A model generated the notes under the pieces. The model ran no database searches. It was not told where the DNA came from and worked only from the letters and a program-made list of their open reading frames with translations. Below, piece after piece: positions 47,765 through 61,027 of a DNA stretch of 64,000 bases (positions are counted from its first letter, which is position 1; each line of letters begins with the position of its first letter). Location of the stretch: positions 186,001 to 250,000 of the forward strand of contig CALSFV010000313.1 in the NCBI GenBank assembly GCA_943737045.1. The letters are read 5' to 3'. This stretch comes from Parapristionchus giblindavisi (Eukaryota; Nematoda; Chromadorea; Rhabditida; Diplogasteridae). Made by a program: the position numbers and the translations under genes.

Positions 47765-48417
47765 GGAGACTTTCACATAACCATTCTCATTAATCAAGCA
47801 TTAATTATTGAGAAGTAAAAAATAATAATTATTATTTTATTTTATTGTATTATAATATATTAAATTTGACCACATTTACTCCTTTTTCACTTAATTTTTT
47901 ATTTTATTTTATTATCATATATTAAAATTTACCTGATTATACTTTTGAAATATACCACATTAGTTTCTTTTTTATCATTTTGGAAGGGATTCCAATCACA
48001 CTGGTCTTAGCAGTTCCTTTATGAATTAGCTCATCTAATATCTTTCGTGATACACGAAAGTGGCAGGGTTCTTGAACTTTATTAAAAGGCACCCCTCCCT
48101 TTTGAAACTCTCCGCTCTGACAATACTCTCTCGCTCTCTTTGTCTATGAGAGAGCGGAGAGTTTCAAATTAGCCCGTGGCGTGCTTTTAAGTGGTTTGAA
48201 CGATGTAGTGACAAATTAATATTGATTAAATATACTAATTAGATTTCGATTAAATAATATCATCTTGCTGCTGTGAGTTTATTTATGTAACTATACTAAT
48301 TTTTTTCTGAAATTTCTCCCTATCATGTTGATTTCGTGTTTCGAGGATGGAACATGTTTCGTATTCATTTGATTAATCGTTAAATGATGATGATTCTCAA
48401 GTGATAGGAAAGTAATA

Positions 48418-49422
48418 GAGATGGCTATTCGGGGGTTGCGGGCCCGCAATAGATTTGGCTTTTTATTGCTAATGATTGCGGGCCCGCACTGCGGTGTAAA
48501 ATCATTGCGGGCCCGCAAACTCAGAGGGAGGGGAGGGGGAGCGATTGCGGGGGGCGCCCGTTTCGGCAACGAGTTATAAATGGGTTGGGAAATGGTCTAT
48601 GGAAACAAAACTTGTACCATTGTTATCAGTAGTGGTGTACGGTCTGGCGCTACCGTAATCATCGGGAATCGTGAACTGATTTTTTTAGTCGACCCATGAC
48701 CCGGGGTTCATGGTTGAAAATACCCGAAGTCGAAAAATTCATGATGACTCGAGATCAAATACTAGTTGCAATTATATCTATAGTGAGCCAACTTTTATCT
48801 TTCTGGTTACCGTAACCCGAACTACCGTAATCAAACCGGGATTTGGAGTTTATTTGGCCATTTTATTGCAGGTTACGGTAGCTAGATTACGGTAGTACGG
48901 GTTACGGTATCCATAACGATAACTGTTGGCTCACTGTTGATATAATTGCAACTAGTATTTGATCTCGGGTCATCATTAATTTTTCGACTTCGGGTATTTT
49001 CAACCATGAACTCCGGGTCATGGGTCGACTAAAAAAATCAGTTCACGATTCCCGACGGTTACGGTAGCACCATACCGTACACCACTACTGATAACAATGG
49101 TACAACTTTTGTTTCCATAGACCATCTCCCAACCGATTTATAACTCGTTGCCGAAACGGGCGTTGCCGAAACGGGCGCCCCCCGCGATTGCGGGCCCGCA
49201 ATGACTACTGTATTCCTACCCTGCTATTTTTTTTTGCGATCGGTCGTTTTTCTCTGTTAATGAGATGAACGACCGATCATAAAAAAAGTAGCAGAGTAGG
49301 AATGAAGTAGTCATTGCGGGCCCGCAATCGCTCCCCCTCCCCTCTCTCCTAGTTTGCGGGCCCGCAATGATTATAGACCGCTATGCGGGCCCGCAATGCA
49401 TTGTGCGTTATTGCCATCCCTA
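48418..49422. mobile_element. 1.0-kb fold-back with GCGGGCCCGC stems
   Basis: GATTGCGGGCCCGCAAT-type words recur about ten times toward both ends, and GATGGC ends are inverted. The middle (about 48,545-49,175) is a palindrome related to 5645-6256, including AGTGAGCCAACTTTTAT and GACCC-GGGTC blocks. It lies in the 5' remnant of copy 4. Confidence 0.85.
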
Positions 49423-49621
49423 GAAAGTAAGGAAAGATGAGTTAGTAGATTCAATCATCTGCCTTCCGGCATGAATATTACCCGGTTCAATCGATCGATA
49501 ATAATACTTGATAATTTAAATTTATCCATATACCATTGACCAGTTGATTTCGCGTCTAGAGAGTGTCACTAGTACTTATTTCGATTCATTCCTGTGTTCT
49601 GATTCCCATTCCATCAATCAG

Positions 49622-52600
49622 GTGAACACAATAGCGGGCGCGATCTCGGATAAGATTGCCGCCCTCCCATCTGCAACAACCGCACCCGCAGATCTCTACG
49701 CACTCCTGATTACTCTCGAAGCAGGTATACATATATACATATTTATCCTATCAGCACATTAAATGCAGAGGGGGCCAAAACAGGGGGAATCTTCTTATCC
49801 ACAAGATTTATCCTTTCGTCTCTGAGAGAATTCATCTCCATTCAAGAAAACGTCAGCATATGAAACTTGTTTAGAATAGTCGAATAACCCACGAAAACTT
49901 GACGTTTCTCGTCCGATCGGCCTGCTTGACAAGATGGAAGTACCGCTCCTGACTTTCCAAGATCTACTAGGAGGGGACTCAACTGTTGGTCCTCTTCTCT
50001 TGATGGAATAGGCGAGAGTGGAGAGATAATAGTCCAACCGACCGAACCGCAGAGAGAAAAGGCAGAAGAATGGAGACCAACATCATACCTGCTTCGGCAG
50101 AAGAATCAAATGCCGAAGCAGGCATGATGTTGGGCTTACTGTATGAGTGGGGGTAGCTTTTGTTGTTCTTTCTGGCAGGGATTCAGACTTACCGGCAGGT
50201 AGTTCATTGATATCCGTGAGATTGTCGAGCAATCAAGTGACTGCTCTTTTGTCTCTGGTTAAAGGGGCTGAAACCTTTGTCAACGGTCTACGCTCCCTCG
50301 TTGTTAGAGAACAGAAAATAGTGTGCGTAATGAAGAAGCCTTGAGAGAGGTTACGCTCCCTTTTAAAATGGAGCGATGATGAATTGCGAACTAATCGGTT
50401 ACACCATAAGGCACAATTGTGATTTTATTTTGTATAACACTAAGTAAAAACTTTAATGTGCTTGCAAACCTACACTTTTTCCTTTTACTTAATTAATTTT
50501 TTGATTGATTGATGATTGATCGTTTGCAGCTCACATGGACACATTGGCAAAGACTGCTCGTCCGATGGAAAAGATATTGGAGAAGATGGATGAGGATCAT
50601 GTACGGCTGTATGTCAATAAGGTGAGGGGTATTTTAGATTTATTTATTTATTTGTGCTATTAAAACATATATTTTATGAGATAGATTGGATTAGGATAAG
50701 ATCTCTCGCATAGATGCATGGGTGATTTCTCGAGCAATCCGAATGTCAAATAGGTCGCGAAGTATGATTTGTAGGGACAAAAACGGGGCAAAACGTCAAT
50801 TTTTTATTGATTAAGTGTATATATCAAGTGGTGTCAGTAGATGAAGGGGTGGTCGTTTTTTTAGTTCCCCTCTGCGTTTTCAATAATAATGAATATTGAT
50901 TATGTCAGTGTGTCTCCTCTCCATCATCACTTCGTCGTCTACTCGGAGTATTCCCCTCATGGCCTCTATCCATTCGTAAGACTGCCCTCTCCGCCCTTCT
51001 CACTCTATCCAAGGAGTCGGGATCGAAGAGCAATGATGTATTCGTCACTCTCGCACAGTGCATCGATTCGCTCTTCAGGATCAAGGTAGATCAATCAGTC
51101 AATCGATAAATCAATATTTCCTATAATTTACTGATAAGGCAGCGCTATGAAATGAATAGAAAAGAAACATACATTTGATTTTTTTTTCATTTTGTAAAGG
51201 AACTAGATCCACTCTAGCATCTCTACATTTAATTAGAGGATCTCATATCTTTCGTGATACATGCAAGTGACAGGGTTCTAGCACTTTGTCCGGTATCGAT
51301 ATCTTGCTGACCACAAACTCATGGCCATCGATAGATAATTGGAGAGTATGGCTAGAGTGAAGAGTTTCCAACTACCTTGGATATATTATGGATCGATTTA
51401 TCGATTATTGATTGAATTCCATTTAAAGGTTAAAGCGGGCGAGCATGCGAGTGCATCGATCACAGAGGAGAATGAGGAATTGCTGATGAAGTTGATGAAG
51501 AAGACGGAAGATGGAGGATGGAAGAATACGGAGAAGACGATTAGAGGAGCTGCTAGTCAACATCTCAAGAAGTATGAAACAATTATTTTATTTATTTTTT
51601 ATTACCACTTATCATACATTTTCGGAACCCTAACCGTTTTATTTTTATATAGTGGGTCGATTTCGTAAAATCGTTATTTTTCGCTTATATTGTAGTTTTT
51701 TTAGCTTAAAAAGGATCCTTATATAGTGGGTAGATGCTGAAAATGAGCCGTATTGAGTGGGTCAACCCTCACCTTGTGAGGGTGAGGGAAAATGTATGCT
51801 ACTTATATTTGTGTGCTTGATTTGACGAGAGAAGCTGATTTTGACCATCTCGATAAGTATTATATACAGTCCCGCACGATCGCCCTCCCTAAAGGCGAGC
51901 CGCCGCGACATGATTCATGTCGCCTCATGTCGCATCCTTCTAAGACTTTTAAAACATATCATTAGCTGTGGTCATTGCATCATCAGATAAGATTAAGATC
52001 ACCGTTGAAACGAATAAAATTGGTTCATTCTGGACAGAGTTATTGAAGGATCATGGCTGATTGGCACTTCTTCGGTTTCTGGCCACCCCCCCCCCCCCCC
52101 CCCCCCCCCCTCCTTTCTCCTCTCGCAATCATTTCGCGCAGTAACAGACCCTCTTTTCGGTTGTGGTAAAACCAACCGCATCATGATTTATAGAATGATG
52201 AAATGAGAGTTTTGTCTCCTCCTTTCCCATACTCTCTCATCCTAATCCAATCTCATTTTCATATCACCACCATTCCCCTATAAAAGCATTCGATTCCTTC
52301 TCACAGGTTCAGTCCAGAGCTCTCCCATTTTGAGGAGAGCTCGGGAAGCATTTCGCCCCCGTGGACATCGTCCTCCCAGTGAGGACGACCGCTCCATTCG
52401 ATCGAATAGATCGAAATGGGCTTTGGGGGGGGGTGGCCAGAAACCGAAGAAGTTCCGTCTGATTTTGCTACCGTAATCCCTGCAAATTTGAATTTCCCGC
52501 ACTTTTCATTGACCCTGCGAAATCGATTTTCTCACGAATAAGTTTTTGGACACTTTCTGCGGATTTTCTTTTGTATTTTCTCGTGTATTTTGCGAAATAA

Positions 52601-55600
52601 TTACAATACTTCCAAATACAATACTTCCAATACGATAAAAAACCGTTCTAAAACACATTTGCTAGAAAATCGTTTTCGCAAGGTCAGCACCCCGTCAGGC
52701 ATGATCCTTCAATAACTCTGTCCAGAGTTAACCAATTTTATTCGTTTCAACGGTGATCTTATCTGATGAAGCAATGACCACAGCTAATGAAATATTTTAA
52801 AAGTATTTTAGAAGGATGCGACATGAGGCGACATGAATCATGTCGCGGCGGCCCGCCTTTAGGGAGGGCGATCGTGCGGGACTGTATTTATTTAGCTTTT
52901 TTATATTTTCATTTTATCGAGTGCTAATGCAAAAAGTGAAAATGTTCGAAAAAATCTTTTTTGAATTCAGCGTAATTTAGAATATGCCTTTTGCTGGAAG
53001 AAAATAATTCGTGAACGTTGGTTAAATATTCAGCTCAAGACCAACTGAATTCACGTTTCACACGCCATTTGTTACTTTGACAAATGGCGGGATTATTGAT
53101 AATAGGTCTTCAATGGGTATATCACGGGTCTCCTGTAAAAGTGTAGCAAAAACGGCCGGTTCTGCCACTAGGAAAAAATGTTTGTCTCCGATTTCGATGA
53201 AAGTCGGTCAGTGTGTGTGGTTGGGGGCCAAGGGAAGGCCTGGCCACTTGATTTGGCCAAAATTCAGCTCTCTTGTTGTCACGTTTATGGATAAAAAGAG
53301 ATAAATAAGTTAAATAAAATGGTCGTCTTTCCGCCGATATATGTACCCCATATCATATATCCACAGATACGATTGCAGACCCCTCGTGCTACTGTATGTG
53401 TGCATCTCGTTGTGGCGTGCAGTGACTCCCGACAGTCAGGAGGCAGCAGACTATGGAGAGACACTCAAGGAGATTGTCGTCGTGGCTAAGAGTGCATCTT
53501 CAGAGGAGAACACTATGGTTGGTATTTAGATTTTATTATTATTATATCTATTTTTAGTTGTTATCTTACTTCATTTTACTTCCAATTATCCATATTATTC
53601 AATCATCAATATTATGGCTTTGACTGACAAGCAAGTTCTTTCAAATTTAAAATATCGATTGATTTATATGCATAATATGTGGATCCATTGACAGGTTCTG
53701 GTTGATCTTCTGATCTCCCTTCTCAGTCAACCTCGTCGATTCCATCGTACTCTCGTGTGCCTAGTCTTCTCCGCAATCCTACCCACACTCGGAGCCAAGA
53801 GTACCGGTCTCGTGGAGCATCTACTCAAGGTACAATCTAATCGATTGAGTGATTTATTGATTTACAGCTATTGATTTATTGATCGATATCTTTATATATT
53901 TGAGATTGTGACGTCATCGGATGCGGAACTATCAGGCGATAAGGGCGATGAAGAGGAAGAGGAGGATGAGGAGATGGAAGAAGATGGAGATGGAGATGAA
54001 GGTACGGTACAGCCCTGATCGTGGTATTTCACTATGTGTATTGTAATTATTGATTTTAATCAATTATTTTTATTCCTGAACATAAAATAGGGCATAGTAT
54101 GTGGGTTAAATAGTTGTTGTGAAGGATGTTCATCGCCAGTGATTTGTGAGTCGTCGGTTTGTGAGTGAGAGGGGATGGGCCTGGTAGCATGTAGTTTGGA
54201 GCTTTAAAAATAAACAAAATAAAATATACAACTAAAATTGATTGAAAAAAATGTTATTCAGATATGGCATCAGAGGGTGATGATGATGACGATGAGGAAG
54301 AAGAATCAGAGGAAGATGATGAGGAGACTGATGTGGGAGAGGTACGGTAATTCGAGATAATATGCTGATAATAAGGCCCTAATCGATAATTGATCTAATT
54401 GGGCTTGTATTTATCGCTTCCTTTATACACAATTCCTAAATCATTTAAACAAGTTGAATGTGGTCTTTATCATTCATCTTTATCATTAGTAAATTGAGAG
54501 AGTGAGAGAGTGGGAATGAAGGGTGGACATGCCACCCGGTGAAATTGTGTTTCAGCTTATCTGTTTAGTCGTATACACATTTTTTATTTGGTTATTTTTT
54601 CAATTTCGTTTTTAGGTAGACACTCAATTGGTTGAACGACTGCAGTCCGCACTAGGCAAGGCAGCCGTCACGAGTGGAGATGAGGATGATGATGATGATG
54701 GACCCATCGAGGTATGATCTTTGATCTTTGATCTCTGATCCTGCTGCATACCCCACTCATTGCAGACGGTGGACGACGAGGAGATGTTCAAGCTCGACGA
54801 GGGTCTCGTAGCCGCTTTCAAGGTATACTGTAGTGCACGAGTACTGTAGCTAATCAATCGATAGTCGATATCGATCCATTGCACTCGGTCCTACCAAAAG
54901 AAATAAAGATTTAATTGAATCGAATCGATATTCATTTATAATCAATATTCATTCAATTTGAATTTAATTTAATTTAACCGATATTCAGGCCATTGGTGGT
55001 CAGTCAGTGCGCGGTGCAGCCGCGTCCCGATTCGCTAAACCTCTCCGCATGAGAGTGTGCGATCTGCTACTCTTTGTCGTCTCATCCAAGGATACGTCCG
55101 ATGAGGCGAAGATTGTGAGTGTGTTTATGTATTTCGTGAAACACGAATTCACTTGGTTGTTGTGTAAAGTTTTTGAAAAACCGACACTGAACCTCTCCGT
55201 TCTGGAAACACTCTCGTTGACAAAGAAAGCGAGAGAGTGTGACCAGAGTGGAGTTTCCTATTAGCTCGTACGTGTCACTTTAACGATCCAAATAAACATT
55301 ATTCTGCGAATGAATTACATTGGATGATTAGATTAACACAATATTATTATTATTATTATTAATATTATTATTATTGTTATTATTATTATTATTCAGGCCC
55401 TAATTCTTCCTCTTGTCCGTACCACCATCAAGTTGTCGCACGAGAAGAAGGACGAAGAGGCGACGAAGAAAATGATCGAATTGCTCAGTATTGTCGCTCA
55501 TCTCAAGAAGGTACGGTAGCCGATCTATCGCAAACTGACTTAAATCAATCAATACGCTTACTCTCAGATTACCTCCACCGAGGCTACCGTACTCTCGGTC

Positions 55601-56676
55601 GTGGCGGGACTTGAGAAGGAGGCCACCACGGTCACTAATCCTTTCTTGCACGATATAATTGGAGATCTCATCGGATTCTTGGTAAGGATGATTGTGATAT
55701 TGATTGATTAGTGTTGTCTACGGTTACTGTATCGTACAATTATTGATTGATCAAGTCTTGGTGTGGTGTACTGTATCCACAGATTGATTTATTGATTGAT
55801 TGTTCCTCTTTCAGTGTTCAATCCTCGCTCGTCCATCACTTTCATCGACCGCTCACACTGCCTTCATCTCACTCTTTGATCGTTTCATCCAACAGGACAC
55901 GAATGCACTGCCTGCTCCCGTGGCCAGTGCACCCATTGCTCGATGTCCGGTACTTTATATTGACGAGAGTTACGGTAGATACTGTTGAAGTGGAGTTACG
56001 GTAGATACTGTTGAAGTGGGGTTACGGTAGATAATGTTGATGTGGGTTACGGTTGGAAAAGTTGATAGGATACTGTGACTTTGCTTCGAAATGATAGGAC
56101 ATATTCTATGAAGATTAGAAGATTATGATGTTTTACAGTACTTATGACAGACTGACGTGTTGCTTGGCTATTTATTGATTGATTGTCTTTAGGTGGCATT
56201 CACCTCTGACGCCGCTCACTTCATCAAGATTGCCTTCGACGACAACGTCCGTATCTTCCGAAGGGTACGGTTTTATTGATTATTGATCGCAGTTACAGTA
56301 TGCTTTATCGATCGAGTATCTTTGCAGACGGAAGCTCTTCAATGCGCGTTGACACTGGCTCGAAAGGACGTGGTAAGGGTGACTTGTAGATTTTATGTTT
56401 CATGTATTTGATTATTGGCTATTGCCTATTCTTCTGACAGTGAGCTTCCAATCCGATACTAATTAATATCATATAAAATTAAAATTGTTTTCAATTTAAA
56501 GAACAATAATAATAATTATTATTATTATTATCAAATTGCAGCTGCGCGATAGCTCTGGCAGTGGAAAGAGTGCGGGCAAGGCGCTGGCTCCTCTACTTCC
56601 TGCGGCTCTGTCGTTCCCTGAAGGAGCCGTGGACAAGGTACTCAACTAGTTTTTTTGTAATAATAATAATAATAAT

Positions 56677-56707
<31 letters not shown>

Positions 56708-57139
56708 GGAAAAACAAAAAAACACGATTTTTCTCGAAAAATTTTCGATGAAAATTGAAATATTGATTGATCTTGGCCTGATTTCAGGTAAAGCCTCGTT
56801 TCATGGCAATGCTGCTCAAGTTACTACAGCAGCTCGTGCAGGATGACGAAGCCAAGGTACGGTATTTATCATGCAGTTACGGATTGGCTACCGTAATCAT
56901 ATATTTATCGATTGGCTACAGTCGTCATGCGGTATCGATTGATCTTTTTTGTCATTGGATTTGTCATTCAGGCTGCCCTCTCATCCAAACTTCTGCCTCT
57001 TCTTGATGATCTACTTTCGCGTGAGGACACACTGTTCAAGAATGGCGGGCCATTGGCCAAGTGCAACTCTGCCTGCCAGAAGGTGGCCTCACGATCCGCT
57101 CTTGCACTCATTCAGCTCATCCACAAGAAGCTACAGTAG
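49622..57139 (+). CDS. MYBBP1A: MYBBP1A/Pol5-like copy 4, reading frame open, 5' truncated
   Basis: Exons: 49622-49724, 50530-50621, 50909-51085, 51429-51571, 53379-53517, 53695-53829, 53905-54001, 54262-54341, 54616-54711, 54766-54822, 54989-55114, 55397-55510, 55568-55681, 55815-55949, 56193-56264, 56328-56372, 56542-56637, 56788-56856, 56972-57139. They join with correct phases and no stop to about 685 residues. Acidic linker (exons at 53,905-54,711) and C-terminal helical repeats are as in the family. It is the most diverged of the large copies, with one extra acidic codon. The intron after 51,571 is enlarged by a 1-kb fold-back and the first intron by a MITE. Exons before 49,622 are lost, so N-terminal domains and a start codon are not seen. 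Could be a transcribed partial gene or an unmutated pseudogene. Confidence 0.78.
50259..50366. mobile_element. hairpin MITE in first intron of copy 4
   Basis: A diverged member of the 2045-2165 family, recognised by CTCGTTGTTAGAGAACAGAA and GAGGTTACGCTCCC. Adjacent 49,745-50,110 is unique sequence with a duplicated GCCGAAGCAGG-type motif. Confidence 0.7.
51865..52886. mobile_element. 1.0-kb fold-back with ACAGTCCCGCACGATCG ends
   Basis: Left end ACAGTCCCGCACGATCGCC, then CGACATGATTCATGTCGC. The right end is its inverse, finishing near 52,886. The interior includes a C-run of about 25 bases near 52,086 paired with a G-run near 52,430. A partial right half is found at 63,622-63,866. Absent from copies 1-3 in this intron. 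Confidence 0.85.
55968..56050 (+). repeat. 26-bp intronic minisatellite, 3 units
   Basis: Same unit family as in copies 1 and 2, with single-base variants. Confidence 0.85.
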
Positions 57140-57370
57140 TTACCTCACGATTACGGTATTTGTCGCCTATCGAGAACTGATTGTTTTGTTTTGTGCTCCT
57201 TTGATTTTTACATTGATTATGGCCTTGTTCCTGTCGTTGTTATGTTTCTGTTGCTATCTTTTTTATTCAATCATTTATTGTTTTCCACCCATTTCCACCT
57301 CTCAAACGTTGTCTGTTGTTATCTCGTTTACAGTTTGTTCTCTGTTATCTCTGTTAGAACAAAATAAGAT

Positions 57371-57376
57371 AATAAA
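57371..57376 (+). promoter_or_regulatory. polyadenylation signal of copy 4
   Basis: AATAAA about 230 bp after the stop codon, within the conserved 3' flank. Confidence 0.5.
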
Positions 57377-58595
57377 AGTTTATAAGACCCTTGAGTGAGC
57401 GATAACATGGCATACTACGTAAGTCAATCAATATACAATGTACGAGGTCTCGAGAGGAAAGATTGAGAGGGTACTGTAAGTGTGAGCTGATCGAAATAAA
57501 TGAATACCAGTGATGCCAGATAGGTGAGCTTGAATTAAATAAGTACTCTGTGTGTGGATACAGCATTGTTTGGGATGGTGTCATGGTGTACGGTAGGCAT
57601 ACTGTAGGTGTACCCGTCGATCAATCCATTGATTGATTAATATCGATCAGGAGGCTCGGAAAAGACGGAAAGACGGTGAGCCTTGTACAGAAGAACGATC
57701 CAGAAGATGATATTGAAGACGAGAAACTGAAATGGAAGTGAGGGTTACGGTAACTAATCAATCGATAACTGAGAATGAGATGGTAATTAATCGAAGGATA
57801 ACTATGTAAGATTGCTTTAGTTGAGGATGGATAATTTCGACTTACTGGTGTTGGGAAGAAAACACGACTTGCCATGTCGACGTGGGAATGACGAATGCAG
57901 AAATCGAACTGAATAGATTGATATTTGATCTTTGAACTTTAATCTTTGATCATTATACCTTGAATGGTTGTTTCACAGTCACATCCCGATAATATTTGAA
58001 ACTCTCCATTCTGGTAATGCTCTCTCGCTTTCTTTGTCTACGAGAGAGCGTGCTCAGAGCTAGGAGTTTCAAAATAGCCTGGGTCTTTAAAAAGAAGGAG
58101 ACCCTTGAGTTGGCATGACTGACTCCCGCAACGATTAACATGCGATAGAATGTTAATATTGTATGGAAATTAGCGTAAGTGATAATGGGAAAGTGAGAGA
58201 GTCAAGTATGCAAATCGGGGGGGGGGGGGCAAATCGGATAGGCACTCTCTACTTGTCTGAAAAGTTGTACTTTCAATGAGCATAACAAGCTTCAAACATA
58301 TCATCACGAAATATGAAATATGTAGTTCGGTTCGTGTGATTGATCTCTATCAGTCTACCCGAACAGTCTTGTTGCGAAAAATCTCGAGGGTATCATCTGT
58401 AAAGTATAACTTGAATGTCATTCAAACTGTGAACATTACCTTATCATAGTCGTTGTTGTCATACAACGACAATTTCATTTTGAGTGATATTATCATTATT
58501 ATTTATTACCATGTAATAGCCTATGCCTCTCTCTTCAACAGTATTATTTTATGAAATGGAATAAATAAATAAAATTAACTTGATATCATTTTCAG

Positions 58596-58688
58596 AGTCT
58601 ATTTTCAGACGTAGTTCCGTATGTCTCAAGCGAAGGCAAATTGAAATGGCATGATCTCAGTGAGACCTTCCTTGCCGATATCCTAAAG
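58596..58688 (+). pseudogene. 5' exon downstream of copy 4, donor lost
   Basis: Counterpart of 28,621-28,713 (SLFSDVVPYVSSEG...ADILK). It carries the same GT to GG donor change as 47,672-47,764, so the two units share ancestry after that mutation. Confidence 0.75.
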
Positions 58689-58711
58689 GGAGACTTTCAT
58701 GTAACCATTCT

Positions 58712-60651
58712 CTTTAAGAGGCCTGTTCCCTAAGACTCAATCATATTCGACCACCCCCGGACACGTTGAGCTAGCAATGAGAACTGGGAGTCCATACTTG
58801 GGTGTTAGGAGTGCCCCCGGCCCTTATTACACAAAAAAATTTCCTGTTTGTGCCCTCAGGCTATTAGAAAAAAATATTTTTTTTAAACTTTAAAAAATCA
58901 TAATTTCTCAAATTGTTGAGATGAAGTCTAAATACCATCTGCGATGCGTCTAGAGTACACAGGGCTTGCTAATTCACTGTTAGCATCGAATGTGCGTTGA
59001 TTCCTAAACCACTTTTTTGACTCAAAATTTTGGTTTTTCGGACAAATCATCCCTTGTTTTAGTGAGTGCCCAAAATTTCCGACCAGGCATTGTAGCCTAA
59101 CCAATTCTGCATTGATTTAACTTAAAACTGGGTTCTTCCCGATCGACCATTTTGTCGAATTTTTTGCTCGAACTTCCGCCATCGATGGTTTTCCCGAACA
59201 AATGCTGCATTTTCCAAACAATTGGTGCGGAATTGTGGTCTGCTCAAAGTTTAGAGGTGAGACGAGTAAAATGACACAAGAATCCCATCACTTGAATCAA
59301 TTTAAAAATTTCGGTTTTCACCACCTGGGGGTCATAGTCTGAAAATTTCACAATTTCTCAAGTTTAAAATGTTTTTATTTATGTGGCTTATTCTGAAGTA
59401 CTAATGATGTGAATAATATTCAGCCAATGCTCAGTGGCCGATCTCTCCTTTCAACCATTTTTTCGAAAATTTTCATTCTGATTGCGTGCGAAAAATCAGA
59501 ATTGTGCTTGAATCAGTTTCCGACTTGCTTTCTGTAACATCCTATCTAAGTGCTTTGCAATGTACATAATCAATATGAAAATCGTTAATTTTGGAAAATT
59601 CATATTTTTTCACCATGACCCCGGGGTCATGGAAATCGATTTTTTCAAAAGTGAGCCGAATGCCGGGATTTAAGTTCTACTATGTTTACTCATCATGAAA
59701 CATCACATTGTCGTTGTCATTTGCTAATTGTCGCGGCATTTCAGTCGAAAAAACTGCAATATTTCAGAAATTTGCCGAAAAAGTTGGCACTCAAATTTAA
59801 TTTTTTGAATTTTCAAAAATAAACGATTTTCATATTGATTATGCACATTGCAAAGTACTAAGACAGAATGTTACAGAAAGTAAGTTACAAACCGATTCAA
59901 ACACAATTCTGATTTTTCACACGCATTCAGAACGAAAATTTTCGAAAAATGATTGAAAGGATAGATCAGCCATTGAGCATTGGCTGAATATTATTCACAT
60001 CATTAGTACTTCACAATAAGCCACATAAATGAAAACATTTTAAACTTGAGAAATTTTGAAATTTTCAGACCATGACCCCCGGGTCGTGAAAATAGAAATT
60101 TTCAAATTGATCCAAGTGATGGGATTATTGTGTCATTTTACTCGTCTCACCTCTAAACTTTGAGTGTACCACAATTCCGCACCAATTGTTTGGAAAATGC
60201 AGCATTTGTTCGGGAAAATCATCGATGACGGAAGTTCGAGCAAAAAATTCGACAAAATGGTCGATCGGGAAGAACCCAGTTTTAAGTTAAATCAATGCAG
60301 AATTGCTTAGGCTACAACACCTGGTCGGAAATTTTGGGCACTCACTAAAACAAGGGATGATTTGTCCGAAAAAACCAAAATTTTGAGTCAAAAAAGTGGT
60401 TTAGGAATCAGCGCACATTCGATGCTAATAGTGAATTAGCAAGCACTGTGTACTCTAGACGCATCGCAGATGGTATTTAGACTTCATCTCAACAATTTGA
60501 AAAATTATGATTTTTTAAAGTTTTTTTTAAATATTATTTTTTCTAATAGCCTGAGGGCACAAACAGGAAATTTCAGCCGTTTTGTGCCAGTTATCATTGC
60601 TAGCTCAACGTGTCCGGGGGGTGGTCGAGCCTTAACGGCCATCTCTCTTAA
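58712..60651. mobile_element. 1.9-kb palindromic fold-back inserted between copies 4 and 5
   Basis: The ends are TTTAAGAGGCC on the left and the inverse of ATTAAGAGAGATGGCC on the right. Nearly the whole length is self-complementary, for example CGACCACCCCCGGACACG near 58,750 and its inverse near 60,610. CATGACCCCGGGGTCATG lies at 59,614-59,631. The empty site is seen in copy 3 near 47,788 (CATTCTCATTAATCAAGC). Confidence 0.88.
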
Positions 60652-61027
60652 TCAAGCATTAATTATTGAGAAATAAAAAAATTTTTATTGTATTGTATTA
60701 TAATATATTAAATTTGACCACATTTACTCCTTTTTTATCACTTGGAAGGGAACAAGCTCTACTTTTTGAATTAGCTCATCTCATATCTTTCGTGATACTC
60801 GAAAGTGGCAGGGTTCTTGAACTTTATTTAAAGGCACCCTCTCCCCTTTGAAACACTCCGCTCTGACAATACTCTCTCGCTTTCTTTGTCTATAATAGAG
60901 CGGAGAGTTTCAAATTAGCCCATGGCGTGCTTTTAAGTGGTTTGGATGATTCATTGGCAGACGAATATCGATATCGATTCAATGGTAAATATAATAAATA
61001 AAATATTAAAATAAATATCGATTGAAG

